Shown here piece by piece: positions 19,614-26,868 of a DNA stretch of 64,000 nucleotides. A model generated the notes under the pieces. That model searched no databases, was not told the DNA's origin, and worked only from the letters and a program-made list of their open reading frames with translations. The DNA comes from Salsipaludibacter albus (GTDB lineage: Bacteria > Actinomycetota > Nitriliruptoria > Nitriliruptorales > Nitriliruptoraceae). Each line of letters starts with the position of its first letter. Positions within the stretch are counted from its first letter, which is position 1. The translations under genes were made by a program, and so were the position numbers. The stretch lies in assembly GCF_019798055.1 (NCBI RefSeq), contig NZ_JAHOPH010000012.1, positions 1-64,000 of the forward strand, given 5' to 3'.

Positions 19614-20198
19614 TCAGACGGTGCCAGTACGTCGGATCCGTTCGAGGTGCGTGCGGAGCACCTCCAGTGCCTGTGGCGCGGAGGTCTGTTCCAGCAGGAT
19701 GCCCATCGACAGTCCGAGAACGAGCGCGAGGAGTCCACGGGCTTCGATTCCGGGATCGATGTCGGGCGCCAGGGCGTGGGTTGCCGCCATCTCGGACAGT
19801 TCGGTGGCCAGGACGTCGATCAGGGCGTGGCCGTTGGCGAACGCATCGGCTCGGCGCAGGACCGGGTCGGCCATCGCGGCGGACGCGAAGTGCAGGTAGA
19901 CCTGCATGGCTGCCCGGGAGTCGGGGTCCTGGGGCAGGAATGCCTCGAGGATCGTGGCGAGCCGGTCGAACGGTCCGGCGTCGGCTCCGAGCGTGTCGAG
20001 CTGTTGGGCGATCCGGACCGCGACCTTCGCCGAGGTGTGGTCCAGCGTGAGGAGGGTGGTGTGGCGACGAGCATCGGTGGCTTCAAGACCGACCGGCTCC
20101 GGGTCGAGTACGAGGAGGTCTACGACCGCATCCTCGAACGGGACTGGCCAGTGCCCCACGAGGAACTGGACCTCGAGACGAGCTTCGGGGCGACGCAT
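19614..20198 (-). pseudogene. TetR-family regulator remnant lacking its DNA-binding domain
   Basis: The part from about 20060 down to 19614 encodes a TetR C-terminal ligand domain, beginning TTLLTLDHTSAKVAVRIAQQ and containing SRAAMQVYLHFASAAMADP. A normal TetR protein has about 60 further residues with the helix-turn-helix before this. Here the upstream part of the frame (20063-20198) is merely the antisense of the neighbouring hydrolase N-terminus. The HTH has therefore been lost, apparently by a deletion at about 20060. It is unlikely to bind DNA. Confidence 0.7.
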
Positions 20199-20821
20199 GT
20201 CCGGGCGGCAGGTCGGTGCAAATGGAACCGGTGACCTCGGCCGAGGATCTCGTTGTGTGGCTGGACGAGGTCGTGGACGGGCTCGGGCTGGACCGCCTGC
20301 ACCTGCTTGGCTACTCCGAAGGCGGGTGGATCGCCGGCAGCCACGCGGCCCTGTCCACCCACCGCGATCGTCTGGCCAGTGTGACGCTCGTCGGAGCCGC
20401 CGGTGCGATCGAACGCATCCCCACTGGCTTCCTCGTCGCCATGGTCGGACGCGCGATGGTCGCCTCGCGTGACCGCACCGCGGCGCTGGCCAGGTTCAAC
20501 CGGTGGCTGAACGGTGACGTGGACCTGACGCCAGCACAGGTCGAGTTGCTCGAGGTCTCCATGGGCACCTATCGGCAGCGGCTACCCCGACCCGACCGTC
20601 TCGGTGACGACCAACTCCGACACATCACCGCCCCGACGCTGCTGATGATGGCCCGGGACACCAAACTCTACGACCCCGCAACCGTGGCGGAACGCGCCCA
20701 ACGGCTCCTCCCCGACGTCACCATCGACATCACCCCCGACGCCGGCCACGGCCTGCTGTTCCAGTACCCGGGCGATCTCACCGCCCGCATCAACGACTTC
20801 CTCGCCGCACACGACACCTAA
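20061..20821 (+). pseudogene. Alpha/beta hydrolase with an internal deletion and frameshift
   Basis: A first frame (GTG 20061, GGAGG before it, to stop 20234) encodes the family's typical N-terminus: YEEVYDRILERDWPVPHEEL, then FGATHV. A second frame (GTG 20216 to 20821, 201 residues) resumes at SAEDLVVWLDEVVDGLGLD and includes the nucleophile elbow GYSEGG and the final His in DAGHGLL. The intervening 60 or so residues with the HG oxyanion motif are absent and the two parts are in different frames. The second frame may still be translated, but should not fold as a normal enzyme. Confidence 0.72.
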
Positions 20822-20911
20822 CGGCGGTCCTGACGCCACGTGCCAGAGCGACGACGTCGCCGCCGGAGGAGATCGGCGGTTCTCCGATGGTCGGCCCCTG
20901 CGATGTCCGAT

Positions 20912-20990
20912 GGTGGTCCGTCTCGCCTCTGAGCGACAATTCGCGTGGCGCCCCGTATGGCGCTGTCGCTGAAAGGCGAGACGGACCACC
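20912..20990. repeat. Long near-perfect hairpin, 79 bp
   Basis: A 17-bp perfect outer stem (20912-20928 with 20974-20990) is followed by a 3x3 internal loop. A 7-bp stem comes next (20932-20938 with 20964-20970). After a 9-nt one-sided bulge there is a 5-bp top stem, GCGCC and GGCGC, around a 6-nt loop. It lies in the 390-bp gap after the damaged hydrolase gene and has no T-run. It could be a strong terminator or a small mobile hairpin element. Confidence 0.75.
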
Positions 20991-21133
20991 TCCTTCCACC
21001 AGCCGTCGGCCAGCCTCGCGGGGGTTGATGACCGACGTGGCCATGACGCTCCTCCCGTGGGGCCGACGGCGATCACCGTGGGGGTCGTGGAGACGGCGAC
21101 GGTCGAGATGAGCGGCAGCGGTCATTCCGTGAC

Positions 21134-21150
21134 CTCAACGTTTCCTCAAC
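21134..21150. promoter_or_regulatory. Direct repeat CTCAAC-N5-CTCAAC, candidate KdpE-type operator
   Basis: CTCAAC occurs at 21134-21139 and 21145-21150, an exact 11-bp step. It is the reverse complement of the GTTGAG repeats upstream of the second potassium transporter unit. It lies about 60-80 bp before the predicted start of the lipoprotein-TrkH-TrkA transcript (-10 candidate TACCGT at 21200-21205). Confidence 0.6.
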
Positions 21151-21211
21151 ATCTGGGCTGGTAGCGGGAATCGACGACGGGGCGACTCGATTGCGGACGT
21201 ACCGTGGCGCG

Positions 21212-21790
21212 GTGATGTCGATCGGTGCTGACTCGGGTGGCCGTGACCGTGATCCGCGTGCGGGCACGGTGGTGACCGGGCGTTGCCGGGGGGGCAGGGC
21301 CGGCTGGCGTTGCATGTTCGCCTTGGTGCTGGTCGCCAGCCTGGCAGTTCTGGGCTGTGCCGGGGGGAGTGCTCGTCCCACCGTGCAGGACTGGGTGGTG
21401 ACGTGGACCGATGCGCAGTCGTTGGTCCCCCGACGGGCCTCGCTGGAGGACCCGCTCGACGACGAACGGTGTTCGCGGGTGTTGGTGTCGTTGCGGGAGG
21501 TCCGCGACCGGTTGGTCCCGTCGCCGGACGAGTTGGTGGATTCTGCTGCGCGGGCGTGGTTGGCCCAGGCCGAGCACATGTTCTTCGAGTGCTTCTCCGC
21601 TGCTTCGTCGGACAGGCCGGCCGTGGCGTATGCCACGTTGGAGCGGCTGCGCCACCAGGTCGACGAGGCGCTGGCAAGTGCGGCCAGCTCGCTGGGTGAT
21701 CCTGCGGTCGGGGACCGCCAGGTCGACGGCCGGTCGGTGGTCGCGGTGACGGCTGCCCGGGGGGATGGTGGTGGCCGTGTCGTCGGATGA
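21212..21790 (+). CDS. Lipoprotein at the head of the TrkH-TrkA operon
   Basis: About 192 residues. GTG 21212 is 6 nt after a TACCGT box (21200-21205), fitting a leaderless message; ATG 21215 is the next codon. A basic N-region is followed by the hydrophobic stretch MFALVLVASLAVLGC ending in a lipobox Cys. The mature part is a helical domain of about 150 residues with two further Cys residues (DERCSRVL and FFECF) that could pair outside the cell. It overlaps the trkH start by 26 bp. No family is recognised. A role at the outer face of the potassium channel is inference. Confidence 0.65.
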   Translation: MMSIGADSGGRDRDPRAGTVVTGRCRGGRAGWRCMFALVLVASLAVLGCAGGSARPTVQDWVVTWTDAQSLVPRRASLEDPLDDERCSRVLVSLREVRDRLVPSPDELVDSAARAWLAQAEHMFFECFSAASSDRPAVAYATLERLRHQVDEALASAASSLGDPAVGDRQVDGRSVVAVTAARGDGGGRVVG

Positions 21791-23192
21791 CCCTGCCTGG
21801 CTGCGTGGTCGGCCATCGTCTCGGGTGGGTGGCACCGAGCGGGTGGGCGTCCTGCCGGTGTTCCTGCGTGGGCCGATCACGCCTGCCCAGTTCCTGGCGC
21901 TGTCGTTCGCCGGGTTGATCGCCCTCGGTACCGCGTTGCTGTGGTTGCCGGTCTCGCATGCGAGCGGGGACATCGGCGGACTGGATGCGTGGTTCACGGC
22001 GACCAGCGCAGTGTGTGTGACCGGGCTGGTCGTGGTCGACACCGGCACGGCGTGGAGCCCGTTCGGCCAGGTCGTGATCCTGTTGTTGTTCCAGCTGGGC
22101 GGGCTCGGGTTGTTGACCTTCGGGACCGTGCTGGCGGTGGCGACCGGTCGCCGCCTCGGGGTCGGGCAGCGCCTGCGGCTGCAGGAACAGGTCCGGGCGT
22201 TCGACCTGGGCAGCCTCGGCCGGCTGTTGCGGGCGATCACGCTCATCGTGGTCGGGGCCGAAACGGCCGGTGCGATCCTGCTGTACGTGCGGATGGCACC
22301 GGTCGAGGGTCCCGGGCGGGGCGCGTGGTATGCCGTGTTCCACTCGGTGAGTGCGTTCAACAACGCGGGGTTCTCGCTGTATCCGGACAGCCTGGTCCGC
22401 TATGTCGACGACCCGGTCGTGACCCTGTCGACCATCGCGCTGGTGGTGGTGGGTGGGCTCGGGTTCGTGGTGCTGGTCAACCTGCATGGCCGATTCCGTG
22501 GGCCGGGCCGGGTCAGGTTGACCCTGCACACCCGGATGGTGCTGTCCATGACGGCGTTCCTCGTGGTGGCGGCCATGGCGGTGCTGTTGGTGTTCGAGTG
22601 GAACAACCCGAACACCCTCGGGAGCCTGACGGTGGGTGACCGGCTGCTCGCGTCGGCCTTCCAGGCCGTGACGCCGCGCACGGCCGGGTTCAACACGCTG
22701 GACTATGCCGCCATGGTGCCGGCCAGCCTGGTCGTGACCATCCTGTTGATGTTCATCGGTGGCAACCCCGGCTCGACGGCGGGCGGGATCAAGACGGTCA
22801 CGTTCCACGTGCTGGTGCTGGGGGTGTGGAGCGTGATCCGTGGCCGTCACGAGACCTCCGTGTTCGGTCGGCGGATCGACCATCGCACCGTGCAGCGCGC
22901 CAGCGCCATCGTCACCGGGGCGGTGCTGTTGGGCGGCGCGGCCGTGACCGTCCTGGCGCTGGTCGAGCCCGACATCCCGTTCCTGGCGCTGCTGTTCGAG
23001 GCCGTGTCCGCGCTGGGTACGGTCGGGCTGTCCCTGGGTGTCACCGATGACCTGACCGGGCCCGGCAGGGTCGTGATCATCGCCCTTATGTACCTGGGCA
23101 GGATCGGGTTCCTGACCTTCGCGCTGGCCCTGGTCGAACAGCAACGACGCCGGCCACACCGGTTCCTGGCCGAAGAGGTGGTGATCGGCTGA
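21765..23192 (+). CDS. trkH: TrkH/KtrB-type potassium uptake channel subunit (first copy)
   Basis: A 475-residue membrane protein with four pore-loop repeats typical of Trk/Ktr transporters: TSAVCVTGLVVVDTG, FHSVSAFNNAGFSLYP, FQAVTPRTAGFNTLDY and FEAVSALGTVGLSLG. The third repeat is followed by GGNPGSTAGGIKT. ATG 21765 lies inside the lipoprotein gene; a GTG four codons later is possible. Its stop overlaps the trkA start (TGATG). The length suggests the shorter KtrB-like group. Confidence 0.94.
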   Translation: MVVAVSSDDPAWLRGRPSSRVGGTERVGVLPVFLRGPITPAQFLALSFAGLIALGTALLWLPVSHASGDIGGLDAWFTATSAVCVTGLVVVDTGTAWSPFGQVVILLLFQLGGLGLLTFGTVLAVATGRRLGVGQRLRLQEQVRAFDLGSLGRLLRAITLIVVGAETAGAILLYVRMAPVEGPGRGAWYAVFHSVSAFNNAGFSLYPDSLVRYVDDPVVTLSTIALVVVGGLGFVVLVNLHGRFRGPGRVRLTLHTRMVLSMTAFLVVAAMAVLLVFEWNNPNTLGSLTVGDRLLASAFQAVTPRTAGFNTLDYAAMVPASLVVTILLMFIGGNPGSTAGGIKTVTFHVLVLGVWSVIRGRHETSVFGRRIDHRTVQRASAIVTGAVLLGGAAVTVLALVEPDIPFLALLFEAVSALGTVGLSLGVTDDLTGPGRVVIIALMYLGRIGFLTFALALVEQQRRRPHRFLAEEVVIG

Positions 23193-23848
23193 TGCCAAGC
23201 CAGTTCCTGGTCATCGGGACCGGCCGGTTCGGGTCGTCCATCGCCAGCGCCCTGTACGACTTCGGGCACGAGGTCGTGGCCATCGACGAGGACGAACATG
23301 CCCTCGAACCGGTCATGCAGCAGGTGACCCATGCAGTCGTCATGGACGCCACGGACGAAGAAGCGCTCCGCAAGCTGGGCATCGGCGGATTCGACACCGT
23401 GATCGTGGCGATCGGTGAGAACCTCGAGGCAAGCATCCTGGCGACGGTTGCCGTGCGCGCGGCCGGGGCGCGCTACGTGATCAGCAAGGCCGACGGCCAA
23501 CTGACTGCACGAGTGCTGGCGGCCGTGGGTGCCGACGAGGTCGTGCGTCCCGAACACGACATGGGGCGACGGCTGGCCCGCCAGCTCGCCAGCCCGGCCC
23601 AGGTGTCGGCCCTCGAGCTGGGTCCCGACCACACGATCGTCGAGCTCGAGACCAACGAATCGATGATGGGGACCCTTGCTGACCTGCGCCTGCCATCACG
23701 CTTCGGCGTCCAGGTCATCGCCGTGCACCGAGAGGACGAACTGCTGGTGAACCCCGGCGCGGACTTCGAGGTGTACCTGCGCGACCGGCTCGTGGTCCTC
23801 GGACGCAACGACGAGATCGCCGCGCTGCGCGATCTCCTGGCCGAGTAG
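23192..23848 (+). CDS. trkA: TrkA/KtrA-type RCK gating subunit
   Basis: A 218-residue cytosolic protein. The Rossmann RCK-N domain begins FLVIGTGRFGSSIASAL with the GxGxxG loop at residues 9-14 and acidic AIDED at the end of strand 2. An RCK-C (TrkA-C) domain follows from about residue 140. It binds NAD(H) or ATP/ADP and gates the TrkH channel. One RCK unit is present, as in KtrA, not two as in E. coli TrkA. The start overlaps the trkH stop. Confidence 0.94.
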   Translation: MPSQFLVIGTGRFGSSIASALYDFGHEVVAIDEDEHALEPVMQQVTHAVVMDATDEEALRKLGIGGFDTVIVAIGENLEASILATVAVRAAGARYVISKADGQLTARVLAAVGADEVVRPEHDMGRRLARQLASPAQVSALELGPDHTIVELETNESMMGTLADLRLPSRFGVQVIAVHREDELLVNPGADFEVYLRDRLVVLGRNDEIAALRDLLAE

Positions 23849-23859
23849 GAGGCGACCCA

Positions 23860-24705
23860 ATGCCCAACTGGCGGCTGCACCCGTCCTACGCCACCGTGAC
23901 CTGCCTGTTGCTGCTGTTCGGCGGCCTGGTGATCGACCTCAACACCGACCGTGCCCTGGTCGTGGCGATCATCTACGCCATCCCGATCGCGCTGTCCGGG
24001 CTCGTGGTGTCACGCACCCTGACCTGGTGGTGCATCGCGCTGGCCCTGCTGGCCAACATCGGCGCCGGCTACGGCAACGCGATCTCGTCGGGCGGCATGG
24101 ACGCCGTCACCATCCTCAACCGGGTGCTCGCGGCCGTGTCGTTCCTGCTCGTGGGGCTCATGACCCTGCTGCTCGAGGCCACGTCCGAAGAGGTCGAGGA
24201 GCTGGCCGATGCCGAGCAGGACAGCGTCCGTGAACGCCAACTGCGCCAGTTCCTCGTCGACCTGTCGGGTCCACTGGAACCCGAAGAGGTGATGTCACGC
24301 AGCGTCGTGGAGCTTCGCAAGCTCCTCGAGGCCGACGCCGTGGTGATCACCGCACTGGACGGCGACCGCTTCGCCGAGCCGCGCTGGGCCGCCCCGGTGC
24401 GGACCGACCTCGCAGCCACCGGCACCACGGCGTCCTGGGCGGTCGACGCGCTGCCGATCACCCGCAACCCCGTGATCGGCGTGCGGTCCGACCAGGGCAT
24501 GATGAGCGTCGGGCGGTGGCGATGCGACACCGCCGCGGACCTGGTCGTGCTGGCCGCACGACCGCGGCGACGGTGGGCCGCGCGACTGCTCGGCGATGCA
24601 CTGACCGTGCTGGTCCCGATCCGCGACCGCGCCCTGGAACTCCAGCGGGCCCGTGCCGGCAACGCCGCACCTCACGGCGCTCCATCCTCCACGGACCGCC
24701 CGTGA
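23860..24705 (+). CDS. Membrane sensor-like protein without an output domain
   Basis: A 281-residue protein; AGGAGG ends 7 nt before ATG 23860. Four hydrophobic helices fill residues 10-105, followed by an acidic coiled coil (about 107-135) and a GAF-like soluble domain (about 140-265). No histidine kinase, GGDEF or HTH module follows. Its stop overlaps the GTG of the KdpD-like kinase (GTGA). It may be a separate sensory subunit for that kinase; this is inferred only from coupling and layout. Confidence 0.7.
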   Translation: MPNWRLHPSYATVTCLLLLFGGLVIDLNTDRALVVAIIYAIPIALSGLVVSRTLTWWCIALALLANIGAGYGNAISSGGMDAVTILNRVLAAVSFLLVGLMTLLLEATSEEVEELADAEQDSVRERQLRQFLVDLSGPLEPEEVMSRSVVELRKLLEADAVVITALDGDRFAEPRWAAPVRTDLAATGTTASWAVDALPITRNPVIGVRSDQGMMSVGRWRCDTAADLVVLAARPRRRWAARLLGDALTVLVPIRDRALELQRARAGNAAPHGAPSSTDRP

Positions 24706-25889
24706 TCTCCGGACGGGCGGCGGGCACCGACGGCACGCCCAACGGTCGTGTGACGACGGCCATGGCACGGCGAGCAGCCGACCGTGCGGAGGACGGCGCC
24801 GAGACGCCGCCGGGACGTCCGGACTGGTTGACATCGTCGGCTCGGACGTGGTGGGGCCTGGCGGTCGCGTTCGTGCTCCCGGTGGTGTTCGCGCTCGTGC
24901 TGATGCCGTTCCGCGACACCGTCGAGGGCGCCGTGTTCGGGCTGCTGATGCTGGTTCCGACGACGCTTGCAGCCGCGATCGGCGGACCCGTTCCTGCCGC
25001 GGTCGCGGTCGTCGTCGGCAGTACCGCCCACAACCTGATGTTCACCCAGCCCTACATGACGCTGCGGGTCGCCGACACCACCGACGTGACCGGGCTGGTC
25101 GTCCACATCGTGGTCGCGGTCGTGGTGTCGCTGGTGGTCGTGCGCGAACAACGTGCCGCCCGCCGTGCGGAGACCCGTGAGGAAGCCGCCGCCCGGGTCC
25201 GCCTGCTCGAAGAAGTCGACCGCGTTCGCACGGCGATCCTGGGTGCGGTGTCCCACGACCTGCGCACGCCACTGGCCGCGATCGCGGCCGCCGGATCCGA
25301 ACTGCAGGCCAGCGACGTCGCGTTCAGCGACGACGACCGTGCCGTGCTGGCAGCCACGATCACCGAACAGGCACGACGGCTCGACCGGACCGTCGCCAAC
25401 CTGCTCGACGCCGGACGTCTCGAGGCCGGCCAGGTGGACGTGCAGTCCGAGGCCGTCGACGTCCGCGACCTCGTCGAGGAATGTCTGGCAGGCGTGCCCG
25501 ATGCCACCACCCACCGGGTCACCGTCGAGGTGCAACCCGGCACGCCGCCCCTGTGGGTCGACCCGGTCCTCATCGAGTCGGCCCTGCGCAACCTGGTCGA
25601 CAATGCCCTGCGTCACTCCCCACCCGACCACCCCGTGGAGGTCTCGGCGTTTCCGGCCGGCGGCGGAGTCGCCCTCACGGTCCGCGATCACGGACCCGGG
25701 CTGCCACCGACCGACGACGACCACCTGTTCGACGCGTTCCAGACACGCCGAGACGGCGGGATCGGCCTGGGCCTGGCCATCTGCGCCGGGTTCGTGGCGG
25801 CCCACGGTGGCAGCATCGACGTCGTCACCGGACCGGACGGATCCTGCTTCGAGCTGGTCCTGCCGGCGGTCCCGGAGCCAGACGAATGA
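24702..25889 (+). CDS. KdpD-like sensor histidine kinase, short form
   Basis: A 395-residue kinase from GTG 24702. After about 45 polar residues there are four close-packed membrane helices of the DUF4118/KdpD type (GLLMLVPTTLAAAIGGPVPA and NLMFTQPYMTLRV are characteristic). HisKA follows with the His in GAVSHDLRTPLAAI, then HATPase with NLVDNALRHS and GIGLGLAI. The N-terminal KdpD sensor and Usp domains are missing, so sensing may rely on the preceding membrane protein. Stop overlaps the regulator start (ATGA). Confidence 0.92.
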   Translation: MISGRAAGTDGTPNGRVTTAMARRAADRAEDGAETPPGRPDWLTSSARTWWGLAVAFVLPVVFALVLMPFRDTVEGAVFGLLMLVPTTLAAAIGGPVPAAVAVVVGSTAHNLMFTQPYMTLRVADTTDVTGLVVHIVVAVVVSLVVVREQRAARRAETREEAAARVRLLEEVDRVRTAILGAVSHDLRTPLAAIAAAGSELQASDVAFSDDDRAVLAATITEQARRLDRTVANLLDAGRLEAGQVDVQSEAVDVRDLVEECLAGVPDATTHRVTVEVQPGTPPLWVDPVLIESALRNLVDNALRHSPPDHPVEVSAFPAGGGVALTVRDHGPGLPPTDDDHLFDAFQTRRDGGIGLGLAICAGFVAAHGGSIDVVTGPDGSCFELVLPAVPEPDE

Positions 25890-26587
25890 CCATCCGCGTC
25901 CTGGTGGTCGACGACGACGACGCCATCCGGCGCGTCGTGGGCACGGGCCTGCGAGCCCGCGGCTACGACGTCGCCGAGGCAGCATCGGCCGAGGCCGGCC
26001 TGTCGGCCATCGCCAAGGTGAGCCCGGACTTGGTGATCCTCGACCTGGGTCTGCCCGACGGCGACGGCATCGACGTCTGCGCGACGATGCGCGAGTTCTC
26101 GACCGCACCAGTCATCGTGCTGTCGGTCGAACGAACCGACCACCGCAAGATCGAGGCCCTCGACGCCGGCGCGGACGACTTCGTCACCAAGCCCTTCTCG
26201 ATGGGGGAACTGCTGGCCCGGATGCGCGCCGCGCTGCGACGCACCGAGGTGCCCGACTCGGACCCGGTGATCGAGGTCGGGCCACTCACGGTCGACCGCG
26301 GCGCGCGCCGGGTCACGGTCGGCCGACGAGACGTCGACCTCACCGACACCGAGTATCGCGTGCTGGTGGCGCTGGCAGAACACCCCGGCCGGGTCCTGAC
26401 CCACACCATGCTGCTCGACAGGGTCTGGGGACCGGGCTACGCCCGCGACCTGCACTACCTCCGCGTCTACGTCAGCCGATTGCGCCGCAAGCTCGAACAC
26501 GACCCGTCCGCCCCCGAGCTGATCGTGACCGTCCCACGCGCCGGGTACCGACTCGAGATCCTCGACGCCCCGGAGGGCGGTGGCTGA
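25886..26587 (+). CDS. KdpE-like response regulator
   Basis: A 233-residue OmpR-family regulator. The receiver domain has VVDDDDAI, LVILDLGLPDGDG and DDFVTKPFS. The winged-helix domain has LTDTEYRVLVALAEHPGRVLTH and ends with TVPRAGYRLEIL. Together with the short KdpD-like kinase it forms a potassium- or osmo-responsive system. No kdpFABC genes are present; the adjacent targets appear to be the two TrkH units, both of which carry GTTGAG direct repeats. Confidence 0.94.
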   Translation: MTIRVLVVDDDDAIRRVVGTGLRARGYDVAEAASAEAGLSAIAKVSPDLVILDLGLPDGDGIDVCATMREFSTAPVIVLSVERTDHRKIEALDAGADDFVTKPFSMGELLARMRAALRRTEVPDSDPVIEVGPLTVDRGARRVTVGRRDVDLTDTEYRVLVALAEHPGRVLTHTMLLDRVWGPGYARDLHYLRVYVSRLRRKLEHDPSAPELIVTVPRAGYRLEILDAPEGGG

Positions 26588-26606
26588 CCGGGCCGTGCGG
26601 CCCGGT
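26587..26606 (+). terminator. Hairpin directly after the KdpE-like gene
   Basis: Perfect 8-bp stem ACCGGGCC (26587-26594) and GGCCCGGT (26599-26606) with a GTGC loop, beginning on the last base of the stop codon. No T-run follows. It separates the first potassium operon from the promoter of the second. Confidence 0.6.
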
Positions 26607-26620
26607 GACCTCGACACCGC

Positions 26621-26669
26621 GTTGACGGGACGTTGAGTGATCTCGCCACCCTGTTGAGCACGCGTTGAC
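26621..26669. promoter_or_regulatory. Two pairs of GTTGA(G/C) direct repeats, candidate KdpE-type operator
   Basis: GTTGAC at 26621 and GTTGAG at 26632 are 11 bp apart; GTTGAG at 26653 and GTTGAC at 26664 are again 11 bp apart. The same word in reverse orientation forms the pair at 21134-21150. It sits directly upstream of a TAGCGT box (26682-26687) that is 6 nt before the start of the small membrane protein gene. Confidence 0.65.
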
Positions 26670-26681
26670 CCCACCCGGTCG

Positions 26682-26687
26682 TAGCGT
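26682..26687 (+). promoter_or_regulatory. -10 box for a leaderless transcript of the second TrkH unit
   Basis: TAGCGT, then 6 nt, then ATG 26694 with no ribosome-binding site. No normal -35 is present, consistent with dependence on a regulator bound at 26621-26669. Confidence 0.5.
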
Positions 26688-26693
26688 CCCACC

Positions 26694-26867
26694 ATGCGTC
26701 ACACCACCGATCATTTGAGGACCCGCCAACTGGCCCGTCGCTGCCTTGGCTGGATGCAGGGGTGGTGGCGAGAGGCCGTCCGTGGCGTCGCGCTGGTGGC
26801 CATGGCCATGGCGACGTGGTGGGCCGCGATGCTGCTGGTCACGGTCGCGGCCACCGGAGCATCCTGA
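26694..26867 (+). CDS. 57-residue single-helix membrane protein before the second TrkH
   Basis: A basic, aromatic N-terminal half (RHTTDHLRTRQLARRCLGW, with GWWREAVRG after it) is followed by one hydrophobic helix, VALVAMAMATWWAAMLLVTV. Its TGA is separated by one base from the ATG of the second trkH. The promoter box and operator belong to this gene, so it should be the first product of the unit. Small single-helix subunits accompany several K+ pumps (KdpF is one), but no homology is claimed. Confidence 0.65.
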   Translation: MRHTTDHLRTRQLARRCLGWMQGWWREAVRGVALVAMAMATWWAAMLLVTVAATGAS

Positions 26868-26868
26868 A

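Noticed and set aside
20063-20198. The N-terminal 45 residues of the TetR frame as part of a real protein
   Set aside because: This stretch is the antisense of the hydrolase N-terminus, which has a clear family pattern on the plus strand.
20912-20990. The long hairpin as an integron attC site
   Set aside because: No GTTRRRY core at the ends and no integrase or cassettes nearby.
24702-26587. A complete Kdp potassium pump locus
   Set aside because: Only KdpD-like and KdpE-like proteins are present; no kdpF, A, B or C was found in the window.
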